Positions 17,785-26,662 of a stretch of 64,000 nucleotides of DNA are shown here, in pieces (position 1 is the stretch's first letter; each line of letters begins with the position of its first letter). A model generated the notes under the pieces. That model had not been told where the DNA came from. It did no database searches and saw nothing but the letters and a program-made list of their open reading frames with translations. Origin of the DNA: Leeuwenhoekiella sp. (GTDB taxonomy: Bacteria > Bacteroidota > Bacteroidia > Flavobacteriales > Flavobacteriaceae); contig PAPI01000004.1 in NCBI GenBank assembly GCA_002708845.1, forward strand, positions 248,001-312,000, written 5' to 3'. Position numbers and translations under genes: made by a program.

Positions 17785-20037
17785 TTATTTGCCTACACCG
17801 TGCTTTTTATTTTCTATATAATAATGCTCTAATAGGTTCATAGTAGCTTTTACCAGGTCTTCGGTTTCCTGCAGGATGCTAAAATACAGCATCGTATTTT
17901 TAGGACTCGAGTCGCTGTTGCGGGTACGCTCTACCTGCTTTTCGATTTTAGCTGAAATGCTTTCGAGCAGGTTTTGCTTCTCTTCTAAAATCGAAATAAG
18001 GTCACCAAAGTTCTTAGCTTTAAACGTATCTTCAATTTGCGAGAACAGCTTATTTAGTTTGGTTTCGATTTCCTTAAGGTCTTTAAGCTGTGTAAACTTA
18101 AGACCCTTGTGGTTGTTGTTGAGGTGATCGTAACTTGCAGCAGTCACAAACTCTATAGATTGAGTTACGTCCTGCAGATAACCCAAAACATCAATATAGA
18201 ATCGACTCGCCTGTACGTGGCTTTCATCCAGGTTTTTGATAAAATAATAAAGGTTGTTTCGCAGTTCTTCAACCTCATTGTTAAGCTTAGCGATTCCTTT
18301 TTTACTTTTACGCAGTTTACCCAGATCCACTTTAGCTAAACCTTCAATGGTACCTACATAAACCTTATTACCGCGTTTAAAAGCAGAAGCTACATTTGTG
18401 GTGCTTTCATCGATAATTCCCTGTATAGAACTGCTCACGGCGCGTAAGAGACGGCCTTCTTCGGCTTCGGCTTCAGAACGCTTGCGGTGATTCATATAAT
18501 TGCGCACCAATAGTGCGATAGCTGCAGCAAATAAAAGGAAAAGTGCAATGCTTCCACCTTTGTATAATATAAAAGCCATGAGAGCTGCAGCGGTAAATGC
18601 ACTGATAGCCGTCATAAACCAGCCACCAATTACGTTAAGCACCCCGGCAACGCGATATACTGCACTTTCGCTTCCCCAGGCGCGGTCTGCAAGCGAACTA
18701 CCCATTGCAACCATAAAAGTAACATAGGTAGTACTGAGTGGTAGTTTGAGTGAAGTAGCCATTGAAATTAGCACACTGGCAACCATTAGATTTACCGCAG
18801 CGCGGACCAGGTCAAATGCAGGCATATCTATCTTGGCCACACGAGTTGCCGGTTGAATTTTAGCAAAACGATTTTCAATAAAGTTTTTAGATTTTTGCGG
18901 TAAGATAGACAGAATAGCGGTGTTGAGTCGCATAGCTCCGCGTACTAACGAGCGTGAAATGGCATTAGCTTTAAAGCGCTCGTGGCCCTCATCCTGGCGC
19001 GCAAGATCTACCGAAGTTTTAACCACGCGACGTGCTTTTTTAGAAAACCAAAGGGTTAAAATCATGACCAGACCTGCGATCAATAGCAATAGCGGCTGCG
19101 TAGGGACTTTTTCGGCCAGTGATTCCATAGTAAACGAGCTGGCGGGTTCGCCACTGGCAACCCAGATTTCATATGAGTTATAGGCGGCCATAGGAACGCC
19201 TATAAAATTAACCAGGTCATTACCCGCAAAAGCCATCGCAAGGGCAAATGTTCCCAAAACGATTATCATAACATAAACATTAAGTTTAAAGGCTTTGATC
19301 AGGATATACGAAATCGCAAACCATACGATAAAACTCATTGCTAAGAATGGCCACAGATTGGCATTTGCCCAGTCTAAGAAAGCTCCCTGAATAAAATCAG
19401 CACTCTTTAAACCTTTGATAATGATAAAATATCCAATAGCTGCTGTAGAAATACCGCTAAAAACTGCAGCATACCAGGTTGGTCGTTTCGAAAAGTTGAA
19501 TGTAAGCAGCAATCGCGTAAAAAACTGAACCAAAGCCCCTATTGTAAAGGCTATGACTACCGAGAGCAAAATACCCGTTATAATCTCTATCGCTTTGTCT
19601 GAATTGATGTATTCACCTAAATGAAGTAACGTATCCGAGTTACCAGAGAGCTTAATAAATGTCATACAAAAGGCGGCTCCAAGTAACTCAAAAACAATGG
19701 AAACTGTTGTAGATGTGGGTAGGCCCAGAGTATTAAAAAAGTCGAGGAGTAAGATATCGGTGAGCATGACGGCCATAAAAATGACCATAATCTCGTCGAA
19801 GTAGAACTTTTCGGGAACAAAAATGCCTTTTCGTGCTACCTCCATCATTCCGCTGGAAGAGAGTGCTCCAAAAGCAATACCCACACTGGCAACAATCATA
19901 ATGGTTTTAAAGCTCACAGCTTTTGAACCTATAGCTGAGTTCAGGAAATTAACCGCGTCGTTACTCACTCCTACCACAAGATCTGCAATGGCTAGAATGG
20001 CCAGCGCGATCAACATAATCAGGTAAATATTATCCAT
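17785..20037 (-). CDS. pit: Inorganic phosphate transporter, PiT family, with C-terminal PhoU/DUF47-like helical domain
   Basis: A 750-aa protein. The membrane part holds the two PiT signatures in diverged form: VGVSNDAVNFLNSAIGSKA near the N-terminus and FAGNDLVNFIGVPMAA in the middle. PiT proteins import phosphate, as a metal-phosphate complex, with H+ or Na+. After the last membrane helix (about residue 515) comes about 220 residues of charged helices, with segments like KLNNEVEELRNNLYYFIKNL, that resemble the DUF47/PhoU-like regulatory domain normally encoded as a separate gene beside pit. The fusion is a family variant common in Bacteroidota. It stands alone, with its own terminator. Confidence 0.93.
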   Translation of the reverse strand: MDNIYLIMLIALAILAIADLVVGVSNDAVNFLNSAIGSKAVSFKTIMIVASVGIAFGALSSSGMMEVARKGIFVPEKFYFDEIMVIFMAVMLTDILLLDFFNTLGLPTSTTVSIVFELLGAAFCMTFIKLSGNSDTLLHLGEYINSDKAIEIITGILLSVVIAFTIGALVQFFTRLLLTFNFSKRPTWYAAVFSGISTAAIGYFIIIKGLKSADFIQGAFLDWANANLWPFLAMSFIVWFAISYILIKAFKLNVYVMIIVLGTFALAMAFAGNDLVNFIGVPMAAYNSYEIWVASGEPASSFTMESLAEKVPTQPLLLLIAGLVMILTLWFSKKARRVVKTSVDLARQDEGHERFKANAISRSLVRGAMRLNTAILSILPQKSKNFIENRFAKIQPATRVAKIDMPAFDLVRAAVNLMVASVLISMATSLKLPLSTTYVTFMVAMGSSLADRAWGSESAVYRVAGVLNVIGGWFMTAISAFTAAALMAFILYKGGSIALFLLFAAAIALLVRNYMNHRKRSEAEAEEGRLLRAVSSSIQGIIDESTTNVASAFKRGNKVYVGTIEGLAKVDLGKLRKSKKGIAKLNNEVEELRNNLYYFIKNLDESHVQASRFYIDVLGYLQDVTQSIEFVTAASYDHLNNNHKGLKFTQLKDLKEIETKLNKLFSQIEDTFKAKNFGDLISILEEKQNLLESISAKIEKQVERTRNSDSSPKNTMLYFSILQETEDLVKATMNLLEHYYIENKKHGVGK

Positions 20038-20237
20038 AAAATAGGGAATCTAATAAAGGTGCAAATTTGATAACAATTTTACGTTTTAATGTTATGCAAA
20101 AGTTATATAAGGGGTTTTATAAGGCCATTTTCACTCCCTAAATCGCTCTATATTAGGAGATAACTAACGTTAAATTTAAAATTTATTTATTTGAAAATCA
20201 GATAATTGCAAATTTAATGTTAACTTAATGTTACCTC

Positions 20238-20272
20238 AATGTAAATTTACATTTAAACATTGTGTATATTTG
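20238..20272 (+). promoter_or_regulatory. Promoter region with 16-bp palindrome upstream of the MORN-like gene
   Basis: A perfect palindrome AATGTAAATTTACATT (20238-20253) is followed by a -7 element TATATTTG (20265-20272). The ATG is 33 bp further on. The TGTAAA/TTTACA arms resemble those of the palindrome at 10060-10085. Confidence 0.5.
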
Positions 20273-20305
20273 TAAAGTAAAGTTTAACCCTAAATACCTG
20301 TTATT

Positions 20306-20665
20306 ATGAAAAAGTTATTTGTTATCGTTGCCCTTATAGGTGCTGTAAGCTTTGTTTCTGCTCAAGAAAAAAAGAATACGTACGTAAAAGAAGGTAATTT
20401 GATTAAAGCAACTTTGTTTTATGATAATGGACAAGTAAGTCAAGAGGGTTACTACACTGCAAATGGTAAATTGCACGGAGAATGGGTTAGCTATGATACA
20501 GACGGAAAGAAAACTACTGTAGCTAACTACAACGAAGGAAAGAAAACCGGAAAATGGTTTTTCTGGGAAGATGACACTTTACGCGAAGTAGATTACGATC
20601 AGTCAAGAATTACCAGTGTAAATACCTGGAAGATTGAAGGTGAGCGTGTAGTAAGCAATGAGTAA
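20306..20665 (+). CDS. Secreted MORN-like repeat protein
   Basis: A 119-aa protein with a signal peptide (MKKLFVIVALIGAVSFVSAQ). The mature part contains MORN-variant repeats of the YwqK type: ATLFYDNGQVSQEGYY, KLHGEWVSYDTDGKK, YNEGKKTGKWFFWEDD. Such repeats form beta hairpins, and the proteins are common, mostly uncharacterised exported proteins of Bacteroidota. The leader carries a palindrome and a good -7 element, and a terminator follows, so it is a single-gene unit. Confidence 0.85.
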   Translation: MKKLFVIVALIGAVSFVSAQEKKNTYVKEGNLIKATLFYDNGQVSQEGYYTANGKLHGEWVSYDTDGKKTTVANYNEGKKTGKWFFWEDDTLREVDYDQSRITSVNTWKIEGERVVSNE

Positions 20666-20700
20666 ACAAGTCCTGATTCAGGAAACAAAACAAAAAAACA

Positions 20701-20735
20701 AATGCCTGTTGATTTTTCAACAGGCATTTTCATTT
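20701..20735. terminator. Rho-independent terminator
   Basis: AATGCCTGTTG / CAACAGGCATT 11-bp perfect stem with loop ATTTTT and following T-rich tail. It separates the MORN-like gene from the convergent DUF2805 gene. Confidence 0.85.
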
Positions 20736-20745
20736 TATAGGGTTT

Positions 20746-21039
20746 TTAGCGTTTGCTAATTTTGTTGTGGGTGATTTGCTTTTGTCGTGTACTTTTAAAT
20801 GTACCCTTTTCAAAATTACGTAATGCAGCATGTTTGGTGACACGGCCCTGCACGCGTTCGCGCCACATTCTAAAACTTGAGGGCTTCATCTGCCGCCGCA
20901 TTAATTCAATAACTTCCTGTTCTTTTAAGCTAAACTGAAATTCAATCGCATCAAAGGTCGTTCGATCCTCCCACGCCATTTCAATGATGCGGTCAAGTTC
21001 GCGATCTGTAAATTGTTCGGAAGTAGAATTACTGCTCAT
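20746..21039 (-). CDS. TIGR03643/DUF2805 family protein
   Basis: A 97-aa basic protein. Conserved segments LDRIIEMAWEDRTTFDAIEFQFSL and EVIELMRRQMKPSSFRMWRERVQGR look like a helix-turn-helix-type fold and match the TIGR03643 family (DUF2805), found in many Gram-negative marine bacteria. Function is unknown; DNA binding is a guess from the basic helices. The start is the ATG at 21039. Confidence 0.85.
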   Translation of the reverse strand: MSSNSTSEQFTDRELDRIIEMAWEDRTTFDAIEFQFSLKEQEVIELMRRQMKPSSFRMWRERVQGRVTKHAALRNFEKGTFKSTRQKQITHNKISKR

Positions 21040-21285
21040 TTCTATTTTTACGCCAAGTTAAAAACTTCGAAGCAAAAAGTTACATTACAACACTCAGATT
21101 TGCAAAAGCTTAACGTTTGTAATTATTCTTTAACATAAGAGTCAGGAATAAGCCGATATGAGCAAAAAGTTTATGATTAATTTATCTAGGCTGGCGGTTT
21201 AGCAATTTAAAAGACTATTAATTTTGTTTGCATCAGTCTTCAGTAAGAAATGAGTTGGGGCTGTTAGTTAACTTAAAATCAAATT

Positions 21286-21873
21286 ATGAGAACAATAAAA
21301 ATAATATTGGGAACCTTGTTGCTTACAGGTGCGTTGATTTCCTGTAAAAATGATCAAAAAGAGGCTCAGGTTGATGAGCGTAATGAAAATGAGCAACAGG
21401 TAGAAAAAGACTCTGCAGATCTCGAGCGTTTGCGTTATGCTGAAAATGCTGAAACGGGAATTGAGAAACCCAGACTTCCAGAAAATTATGAGATCGATTG
21501 GGATGCTGTAGAATCTGACCCAAAAATGCGGTCAGACATTGAAGGGTGGAACGACTACAATACGTTTTCAGCTTCGGTAAAATCCCTGGGACTTAAAGAA
21601 GTGCCGCAGGAAGAAATTACTGATTATATGACTCGCCTCGAGCAGGAAGCAAATAACCTGCAGAATACGATTCCTGCTTCAGTAATGACAGAGGAAGTGC
21701 AGGAAGATATTAAAGACATTCGTGAGGAGGTTGCAGATTTGCGAATGATTATCAAAAAGTATGGAACCGACGAGAATAAAATTTCAAATCAGGTAGAAGA
21801 ACTTATTGAGGCTTATGATGACTTAAATGAAGAATTGCAGGAAACTGCTTCTAAAAAAGACGTCAGTATATAA
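21286..21873 (+). CDS. Lipoprotein, first of three divergent paralogues
   Basis: A 195-aa lipoprotein with lipobox LISC (Cys20). An acidic, Glu-rich linker follows (about 21-70), then an alpha-helical domain. The pattern is W..Y (EGWNDYNTF), a central hinge IPASVM, and a C-terminal helix EELIEAYDDLNEELQ. The next two genes show the same order of landmarks in proteins of 147 and 196 aa, so the three appear to be a tandem family of periplasm-facing helical lipoproteins. I do not recognise the family. It ends in its own terminator. Confidence 0.75.
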   Translation: MRTIKIILGTLLLTGALISCKNDQKEAQVDERNENEQQVEKDSADLERLRYAENAETGIEKPRLPENYEIDWDAVESDPKMRSDIEGWNDYNTFSASVKSLGLKEVPQEEITDYMTRLEQEANNLQNTIPASVMTEEVQEDIKDIREEVADLRMIIKKYGTDENKISNQVEELIEAYDDLNEELQETASKKDVSI

Positions 21874-21900
21874 GCTTATCGCTTAAAGTCCCTAAAAAAA

Positions 21901-21931
21901 AATCCTGCCAACTGAGGCAGGATTTTTTTTT
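21901..21931 (+). terminator. Rho-independent terminator
   Basis: AATCCTGCC / GGCAGGATT perfect 9-bp stem, loop AACTGA, then T8. Confidence 0.9.
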
Positions 21932-22055
21932 GCTAATTGTTAAAATTCCGCTTCAATTTTTAGAAATGGATTTAACTTTTAAGGAAAGCTTATCATACCT
22001 ATTTAGATTGAAAAGAACTAATCTTTTAATTTTACCTAATTAAATACTCGGGTAC

Positions 22056-22499
22056 TTGAAAATCAATTTGTTAATCATATTATTAGGCTTGCTTACGTTT
22101 ACCTCCTGTAAGAATGGAGATGAAAGTGATGCGCATAGTTTGGATTTAAAAGTACCTGTAGTTTCACTTGATGAAGAGGCTTCCGAAGCCGTTCAGGAAT
22201 GGAAAGGATATCTTGAGCTCGAAAAAGACCTTGCTCTTATCACCAATACCAATGCTCTCAATGCTCTTGATTTGCTGGATGATTTAGCTGTAACTAGTAA
22301 TCAAATGGCACTGGGTATACCGGAATCGCTTGCAACACCTTCCATTCTAAAAAAGGTAAAGCGCATCGATTTGGAAATCAATGACTTTTATGCCAGTGTA
22401 AACCGAAGCGAAACTCGTGAGCGGGTCGTTCAGACGCACATTGAGACACTGGTAAAAGCTTTTGATACCTTAAATAAAGAACTCAATCGCAGTTTATAG
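22056..22499 (+). CDS. Lipoprotein, second of three divergent paralogues
   Basis: A 147-aa lipoprotein. The start is TTG, directly at the signal sequence KINLLIILLGLLTFTSC, with the lipid-modified Cys18. The mature part has the W..Y landmark (VQEWKGYLEL), the hinge GIPESLATPSI and the C-terminal helix IETLVKAFDTLNKELN, which align in order with the proteins encoded at 21286 and 22582. Little sequence identity is left beyond these marks. Probably exposed at a membrane surface; function unknown. Confidence 0.7.
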   Translation: MKINLLIILLGLLTFTSCKNGDESDAHSLDLKVPVVSLDEEASEAVQEWKGYLELEKDLALITNTNALNALDLLDDLAVTSNQMALGIPESLATPSILKKVKRIDLEINDFYASVNRSETRERVVQTHIETLVKAFDTLNKELNRSL

Positions 22500-22581
22500 A
22501 ATAGTTTTAGATTATTTTCTCCAATTTTTCTTCCCTGATTTTTCAAACTTTTTAATCAACAGCATTGCGTATTTTTACGGT

Positions 22582-23172
22582 ATGCGAATACTATTTTTTA
22601 TATCTACCTGCTTTTTCCTTTTTGGCTGTAAAGAAGAGCAAAAGGAAATTAAAGACCCTCGTACGGCTACCGATACGTTGCAGATTTCATTCTTAGAATT
22701 TAAAAAACCGAATATCATACTTACTCCGGCAACTCGTGGTGCAATTGCCACCTGGGACTACTATAAGGAGTTAAGCGAAAATATGCAGACTCTAGATACC
22801 GTAAGCTTGCGGTTTTTAAGGTTAAATTCAAAGGGATATCTTGATAACGCTGCGGCCCTGGTTACCAAAACCCCAGATTCTTTAATAAACAATGCTATTA
22901 GGGCGCGTTTACTGGTGGTGTATTCTAAAATGAATACCACCATTCAAGAGGCTTCAAAGTTAGAGGTAGACACCTTAGCCGTTTCTCAGGAGGGAACCGA
23001 ATTATACAATGCCTTTCAAAATTTAAAACTTCAACTTAATTTGAAGCATCAAAAGTCTGTTGAAGAATTGCTGGAGGAATTTGAAATTGAAGCCGATTCG
23101 CTTGCTACCGCTCGTGACACTGTTGCGCCGGGTAGAACTGAGAGAGGCACACTTAAGCCTATTGAAAATTAA
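22582..23172 (+). CDS. Lipoprotein, third of three divergent paralogues
   Basis: A 196-aa lipoprotein with signal peptide MRILFFISTCFFLFGC (Cys16). It shares the landmark order of the two genes before it: IATWDYYKEL, then TPDSLINNAI, then TELYNAFQNLKLQLN. A charged C-terminal tail (LLEEFEIEADSLATARD and onward) is unique to this copy. The next gene begins only 10 bp later, so they are probably co-transcribed. Function unknown. Confidence 0.72.
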   Translation: MRILFFISTCFFLFGCKEEQKEIKDPRTATDTLQISFLEFKKPNIILTPATRGAIATWDYYKELSENMQTLDTVSLRFLRLNSKGYLDNAAALVTKTPDSLINNAIRARLLVVYSKMNTTIQEASKLEVDTLAVSQEGTELYNAFQNLKLQLNLKHQKSVEELLEEFEIEADSLATARDTVAPGRTERGTLKPIEN

Positions 23173-23182
23173 AATTACAGGT

Positions 23183-23683
23183 ATGAAACGTAAAATAAGT
23201 TTAGTTCTGCTACTCTTCGTTTTGGGATTGCAGGCACAGGATCGCGATGCAACTGAGATGTCGATTAATACCCAACTAGAAAAATGGCACAAAGCCGCTT
23301 CCGATGCAGATTTTGACGCGTATTTTGAGTTGATGACTAAAGATGGCGTATTTATAGGTACAGATGCAGAAGAGAACTGGCAGCTAGATGATTTTAAGGC
23401 CTTTTCAAAACCCTATTTTGATGCCGGCAAGGCTTGGAGTTTTAAAACACTCGAGCGTACGATTTACCATCCCAAGAAATCAAAAATAGCCTGGTTTGAT
23501 GAGCTTTTAGAAACACAGATGGGTATTTGCAGAGGCTCGGGTGTGATGCGCCTGGACGGCAAAGAGTGGAAAGTGCAGCACTATGTGCTATCTATTGCCG
23601 TACCCAATGAGAATGTTTCTGAATTAACTGAGTTAAAAAAAGAGCATGACAGCTTGCTCATCAAAAAGCTGCGATCTAATTAG
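23183..23683 (+). CDS. Exported NTF2-like/SnoaL-like protein
   Basis: A 166-aa protein with signal peptide MKRKISLVLLLFVLGLQAQ. The mature domain follows the NTF2/SnoaL pattern: a first helix INTQLEKWHKAASDADFDAYFELM, then strand KDGVFIGTDAEENW, then a long sheet containing GSGVMRLDGKEWKVQHYVLS. Such domains bind small ligands or act as simple enzymes; no ligand can be named. The ATG at 23183 was chosen because it opens the signal peptide; the frame upstream overlaps the previous gene. Confidence 0.82.
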   Translation: MKRKISLVLLLFVLGLQAQDRDATEMSINTQLEKWHKAASDADFDAYFELMTKDGVFIGTDAEENWQLDDFKAFSKPYFDAGKAWSFKTLERTIYHPKKSKIAWFDELLETQMGICRGSGVMRLDGKEWKVQHYVLSIAVPNENVSELTELKKEHDSLLIKKLRSN

Positions 23684-23710
23684 AATACCATAATTCCCTA
23701 ATATTTATAT

Positions 23711-25777
23711 ATGAAATCACTATTTAAAACGATGATTCCGGTGTCGATCGGAATTTTAAGTCTCACGGCTTGCAAAGACGAGCCAAAAAATAATGAGGCT
23801 GTTGCAGAACTCAAAACTCCGGCCTTAGACCTTGCCAATATGGATACTTTGGTACGGCCTCAGGATGATTTTTACGACTACGTAAACGGAAACTGGATGA
23901 AAACCACCGAGATCCCTGAGGAAGAATCGGTATGGGGTGGGTTTAGCGTATTGCGTAAAAAAACACGTGAAGATGTTCTCGCAATAATTGAAGAAGCTCG
24001 AAAATCTAACGAATATGCAGCAGGTTCTGATCAGGCAAAAGCCCTGGCTCTTTTTGAAAGTGAACTGGATACGGTTGCTCGTAATGAGGCCGGTTTAAAA
24101 CCTTTACAGCCTGCTCTAGACAGTATAGCAGCGATTAAAAGCGTAAGCGATATTCAACGCGTAGGCCAATTGCGTAACGGCACAGGCACTCCGTTTTTTA
24201 ACTTCCGGGTATTTTCAGATTTTTCAAACAGCAACATGAACACCGGTTACATCACTCCGGGAAGATTGGGCTTGCCAGATCGCGACTACTATCTGGAGCA
24301 GGATGCCAAATCCAAAGAAATACGTGAACAATACAAAGATTATATCAGCTGGGTACTTCAGTATGCCGGTGATGATGAGGCCACTGCAAAGGAGGAAGCA
24401 TCACGCATTTTGGCTTTAGAGACCAAACTGTCAGAACCTCAACTGGATAAAGTAGCCCGAAGAGATGCTCGTAATATGAACAACCCACGTAGTGTTGCTC
24501 AGCTTCAAAAAATGACTCCGGCCGTAGACTGGAAAGCCTTTTTTGACAATCAGGGTCTTACTAAAGCAGTAGATACCGTAATTGTTCTTCAGCCGAAATA
24601 CATGACGGCTTTACAAAATGTACTGTCTAAAACTCCGATTGAAGACCTTAAACTTTTAATGCGATGGGCCACCTCAAATGGCTGGGCCGATGCCTTAACT
24701 ACCGAAATGGAATATGCCAACTGGGAATTCTACAGTAAAACTTTAAATGGTACTCCAAAACAAAAGCCTGCCGATGAACGGGCACTTGCGACTGTTGACG
24801 GAACTTTAGGTGAAGCTTTGGGTAAACTCTATGTAGATAAAATGTTTCCGCCGGAGGCGAAAGCTAAAGCGGAAGCTATGATTGGTAACATCAAGGAAGC
24901 TTTTAGAGATCGTATCAACAACCTGGAGTGGATGACCGATTCTACTAAAATGCGTGCCATTGATAAACTGAATAAGTTCACCGTTAAAATTGGATACCCT
25001 GATAAGTGGGAAGATTATTCCAAGCTTGAAATTTCAGCAGATAAAAACTTTTTCGAAAACCGTCTGGCAGCAGGCTCCTGGTCAATTGATGAAAATAACG
25101 CCGAATATAAAGAACCGGTAGATAAATCCAAGTGGGGCATGTCACCGCAAACGGTTAACGCCTATTTCAATCCTTCTTTTAACGAGATCGTATTTCCTGC
25201 GGCAATTTTACAGCCTCCGTTTTACAATTATCAGGCTGATGAAGCAGTAAACTATGGTGGAATTGGAGCGGTAATCGGTCATGAGATTTCTCATGCGTTT
25301 GATGACAGTGGTTCACGTTATGATGGTGATGGCAACTTGAAGAACTGGTGGAGCGATGCCGATCTTGAAGCCTTTACCGAGCGTAGTGGTGCATTAGCTG
25401 ATCAATACAGCGCTATTGAAGTAGCAGACAGTCTGTATATAAACGGTAAGTTTACATTAGGTGAAAACATTGGAGATTTAGGTGGCCTGCTTGCGGCTTA
25501 CAGTGGTCTACAGAAGTTTTATGAGAAAAACGGAAGACCCGGTGAGATTGATGGTTTAACGCCCGAACAGCGTTTCTTTATCAGTTGGGCTACAATTTGG
25601 CGTACCAAAATGCGTGACGATGCTTTGCGCACACGTATTAAAACAGATCCGCATTCTCCGGGAATGTATCGTGCATACGTACCGCTTCAGAATATAGACG
25701 CATTTTATGAAGCCTTTGATATTAAAGAAGGTGATCCTATGTTTGTAGCTGAAGAAGATCGGGTACGCATCTGGTAA
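23711..25777 (+). CDS. pepO: M13 family zinc metallopeptidase (neprilysin/PepO-like), lipoprotein
   Basis: A 688-aa exported peptidase with lipobox LTAC (Cys21). The zinc site is VIGHEISHAFDDSG with His524, Glu525 and His528; the third ligand Glu585 lies in GENIGDLGG. The substrate-binding motif NAYFNP, and the family's C-terminal block ending in VRIW, are both present. M13 enzymes cut short peptides of up to about 40 residues, here in the periplasm or at the outer membrane. The length fits. It follows the SnoaL-like gene by 27 bp and ends in a strong terminator. Confidence 0.96.
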   Translation: MKSLFKTMIPVSIGILSLTACKDEPKNNEAVAELKTPALDLANMDTLVRPQDDFYDYVNGNWMKTTEIPEEESVWGGFSVLRKKTREDVLAIIEEARKSNEYAAGSDQAKALALFESELDTVARNEAGLKPLQPALDSIAAIKSVSDIQRVGQLRNGTGTPFFNFRVFSDFSNSNMNTGYITPGRLGLPDRDYYLEQDAKSKEIREQYKDYISWVLQYAGDDEATAKEEASRILALETKLSEPQLDKVARRDARNMNNPRSVAQLQKMTPAVDWKAFFDNQGLTKAVDTVIVLQPKYMTALQNVLSKTPIEDLKLLMRWATSNGWADALTTEMEYANWEFYSKTLNGTPKQKPADERALATVDGTLGEALGKLYVDKMFPPEAKAKAEAMIGNIKEAFRDRINNLEWMTDSTKMRAIDKLNKFTVKIGYPDKWEDYSKLEISADKNFFENRLAAGSWSIDENNAEYKEPVDKSKWGMSPQTVNAYFNPSFNEIVFPAAILQPPFYNYQADEAVNYGGIGAVIGHEISHAFDDSGSRYDGDGNLKNWWSDADLEAFTERSGALADQYSAIEVADSLYINGKFTLGENIGDLGGLLAAYSGLQKFYEKNGRPGEIDGLTPEQRFFISWATIWRTKMRDDALRTRIKTDPHSPGMYRAYVPLQNIDAFYEAFDIKEGDPMFVAEEDRVRIW

Positions 25778-25800
25778 TTCAATAACATTTCAAAAATTTA

Positions 25801-25832
25801 AAAACCCGAAAGCCTTAGCTTTCGGGTTTTTT
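25801..25832. terminator. Rho-independent terminator of the M13 peptidase gene
   Basis: AAAACCCGAAAGC / GCTTTCGGGTTTT perfect 13-bp stem with loop CTTA, followed by TT. Confidence 0.92.
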
Positions 25833-25929
25833 ATTGGCACCGCCAATAGGTCTAATAACTTCGTGGCGTGCCATAAAAGTCAAAATTTGTTTCTTACGAA
25901 TGCCTCGGGGCATGCCAGAAAGTAGTTTA

Positions 25930-26571
25930 TTAACCCTTAATCTCATTAACCAGGGCAAAGGCCTGATTTACGTATTCTTTTTCCAGAAACAGCGTAAAGT
26001 AGTTTGAGGTTGAAATGGCTTCAAAAATAGGAATCCCTTCGTAGGCTAAAAGCTTAAAGATATAGAAATAGAGTCCCACTGTTTTTGAGTTGTTGACGGG
26101 TAAGGCAATAGATAAGGAAGACAAATCGTGTTTTACCATTACGCATGTTTCATTTGCAAAACAACGTTCTACAATATCAGTAAGATCGTTTGAAACCAGA
26201 ATATTGCTCTCATGAAAAGTACTCGAATAGGTTAAGTAGGCTTTAGGGATATTTTTAGTCTCCTCAAGTAATCGAGACTGACTTTCTAAAATGGTATTGG
26301 AGTTCAGAAAAGTAAAATCGGTAATACCACTACGAACTACGATATCACCCAAATCACGCATCATACGCTCATCAACCCTCTTTTGAGGATAATAACGCCT
26401 CAAGGCCATTACGATAGAACCTACATTAACGGGCTTGCCTAGTTCTTTTTCAATACGGGGTTGAAAATCTTCTGCCAGGGCGCTGTAATTAATAATTTTA
26501 CGCATCAAAGCGTCTTCGGTATACGGCTGGTGCTTGATAAGCTGCTCAACCACAGAGGTTATGGTCTTCAA
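25930..26571 (-). CDS. ACT-domain-like predicted regulator, divergent from aspartate kinase
   Basis: A 213-aa protein with a TTG start. The N-terminal third (YTEDALMRKIINYSALAED to VGSIVMALRRYY) looks like a winged-helix segment. The C-terminal part, with LSIALPVNNSKTVGLYFYIF and EGIPIFEAISTSNYFTLF, has the strand-helix-strand rhythm of an ACT domain. It is transcribed away from lysC across a 91-bp shared region. The arrangement suggests control of, or partnership with, aspartate-family amino-acid synthesis, but this is inference; no known ligand residues can be assigned. Confidence 0.7.
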   Translation of the reverse strand: MKTITSVVEQLIKHQPYTEDALMRKIINYSALAEDFQPRIEKELGKPVNVGSIVMALRRYYPQKRVDERMMRDLGDIVVRSGITDFTFLNSNTILESQSRLLEETKNIPKAYLTYSSTFHESNILVSNDLTDIVERCFANETCVMVKHDLSSLSIALPVNNSKTVGLYFYIFKLLAYEGIPIFEAISTSNYFTLFLEKEYVNQAFALVNEIKG

Positions 26572-26587
26572 TGTTATATATTTAACA

Positions 26588-26599
26588 ATTTGTACAAAT
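26588..26599. promoter_or_regulatory. 12-bp palindrome in the shared lysC/ACT-protein promoter region
   Basis: ATTTGTACAAAT lies between the two divergent genes and overlaps a minus-strand TAGATTTG (plus 26595-26602) that could be the -7 element of the ACT-like gene. It could be an operator or chance in A+T-rich sequence. Confidence 0.35.
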
Positions 26600-26662
26600 C
26601 TATATAAAATTGTTGAATTTTTTTAAGCTTTATTTTATTGGCTGTATCTATGCACCACTAAA

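Noticed and set aside
20100-20305. Riboswitch or structured leader
   Set aside because: Only A+T-rich sequence, one palindrome and a promoter element; no conserved RNA fold could be recognised.
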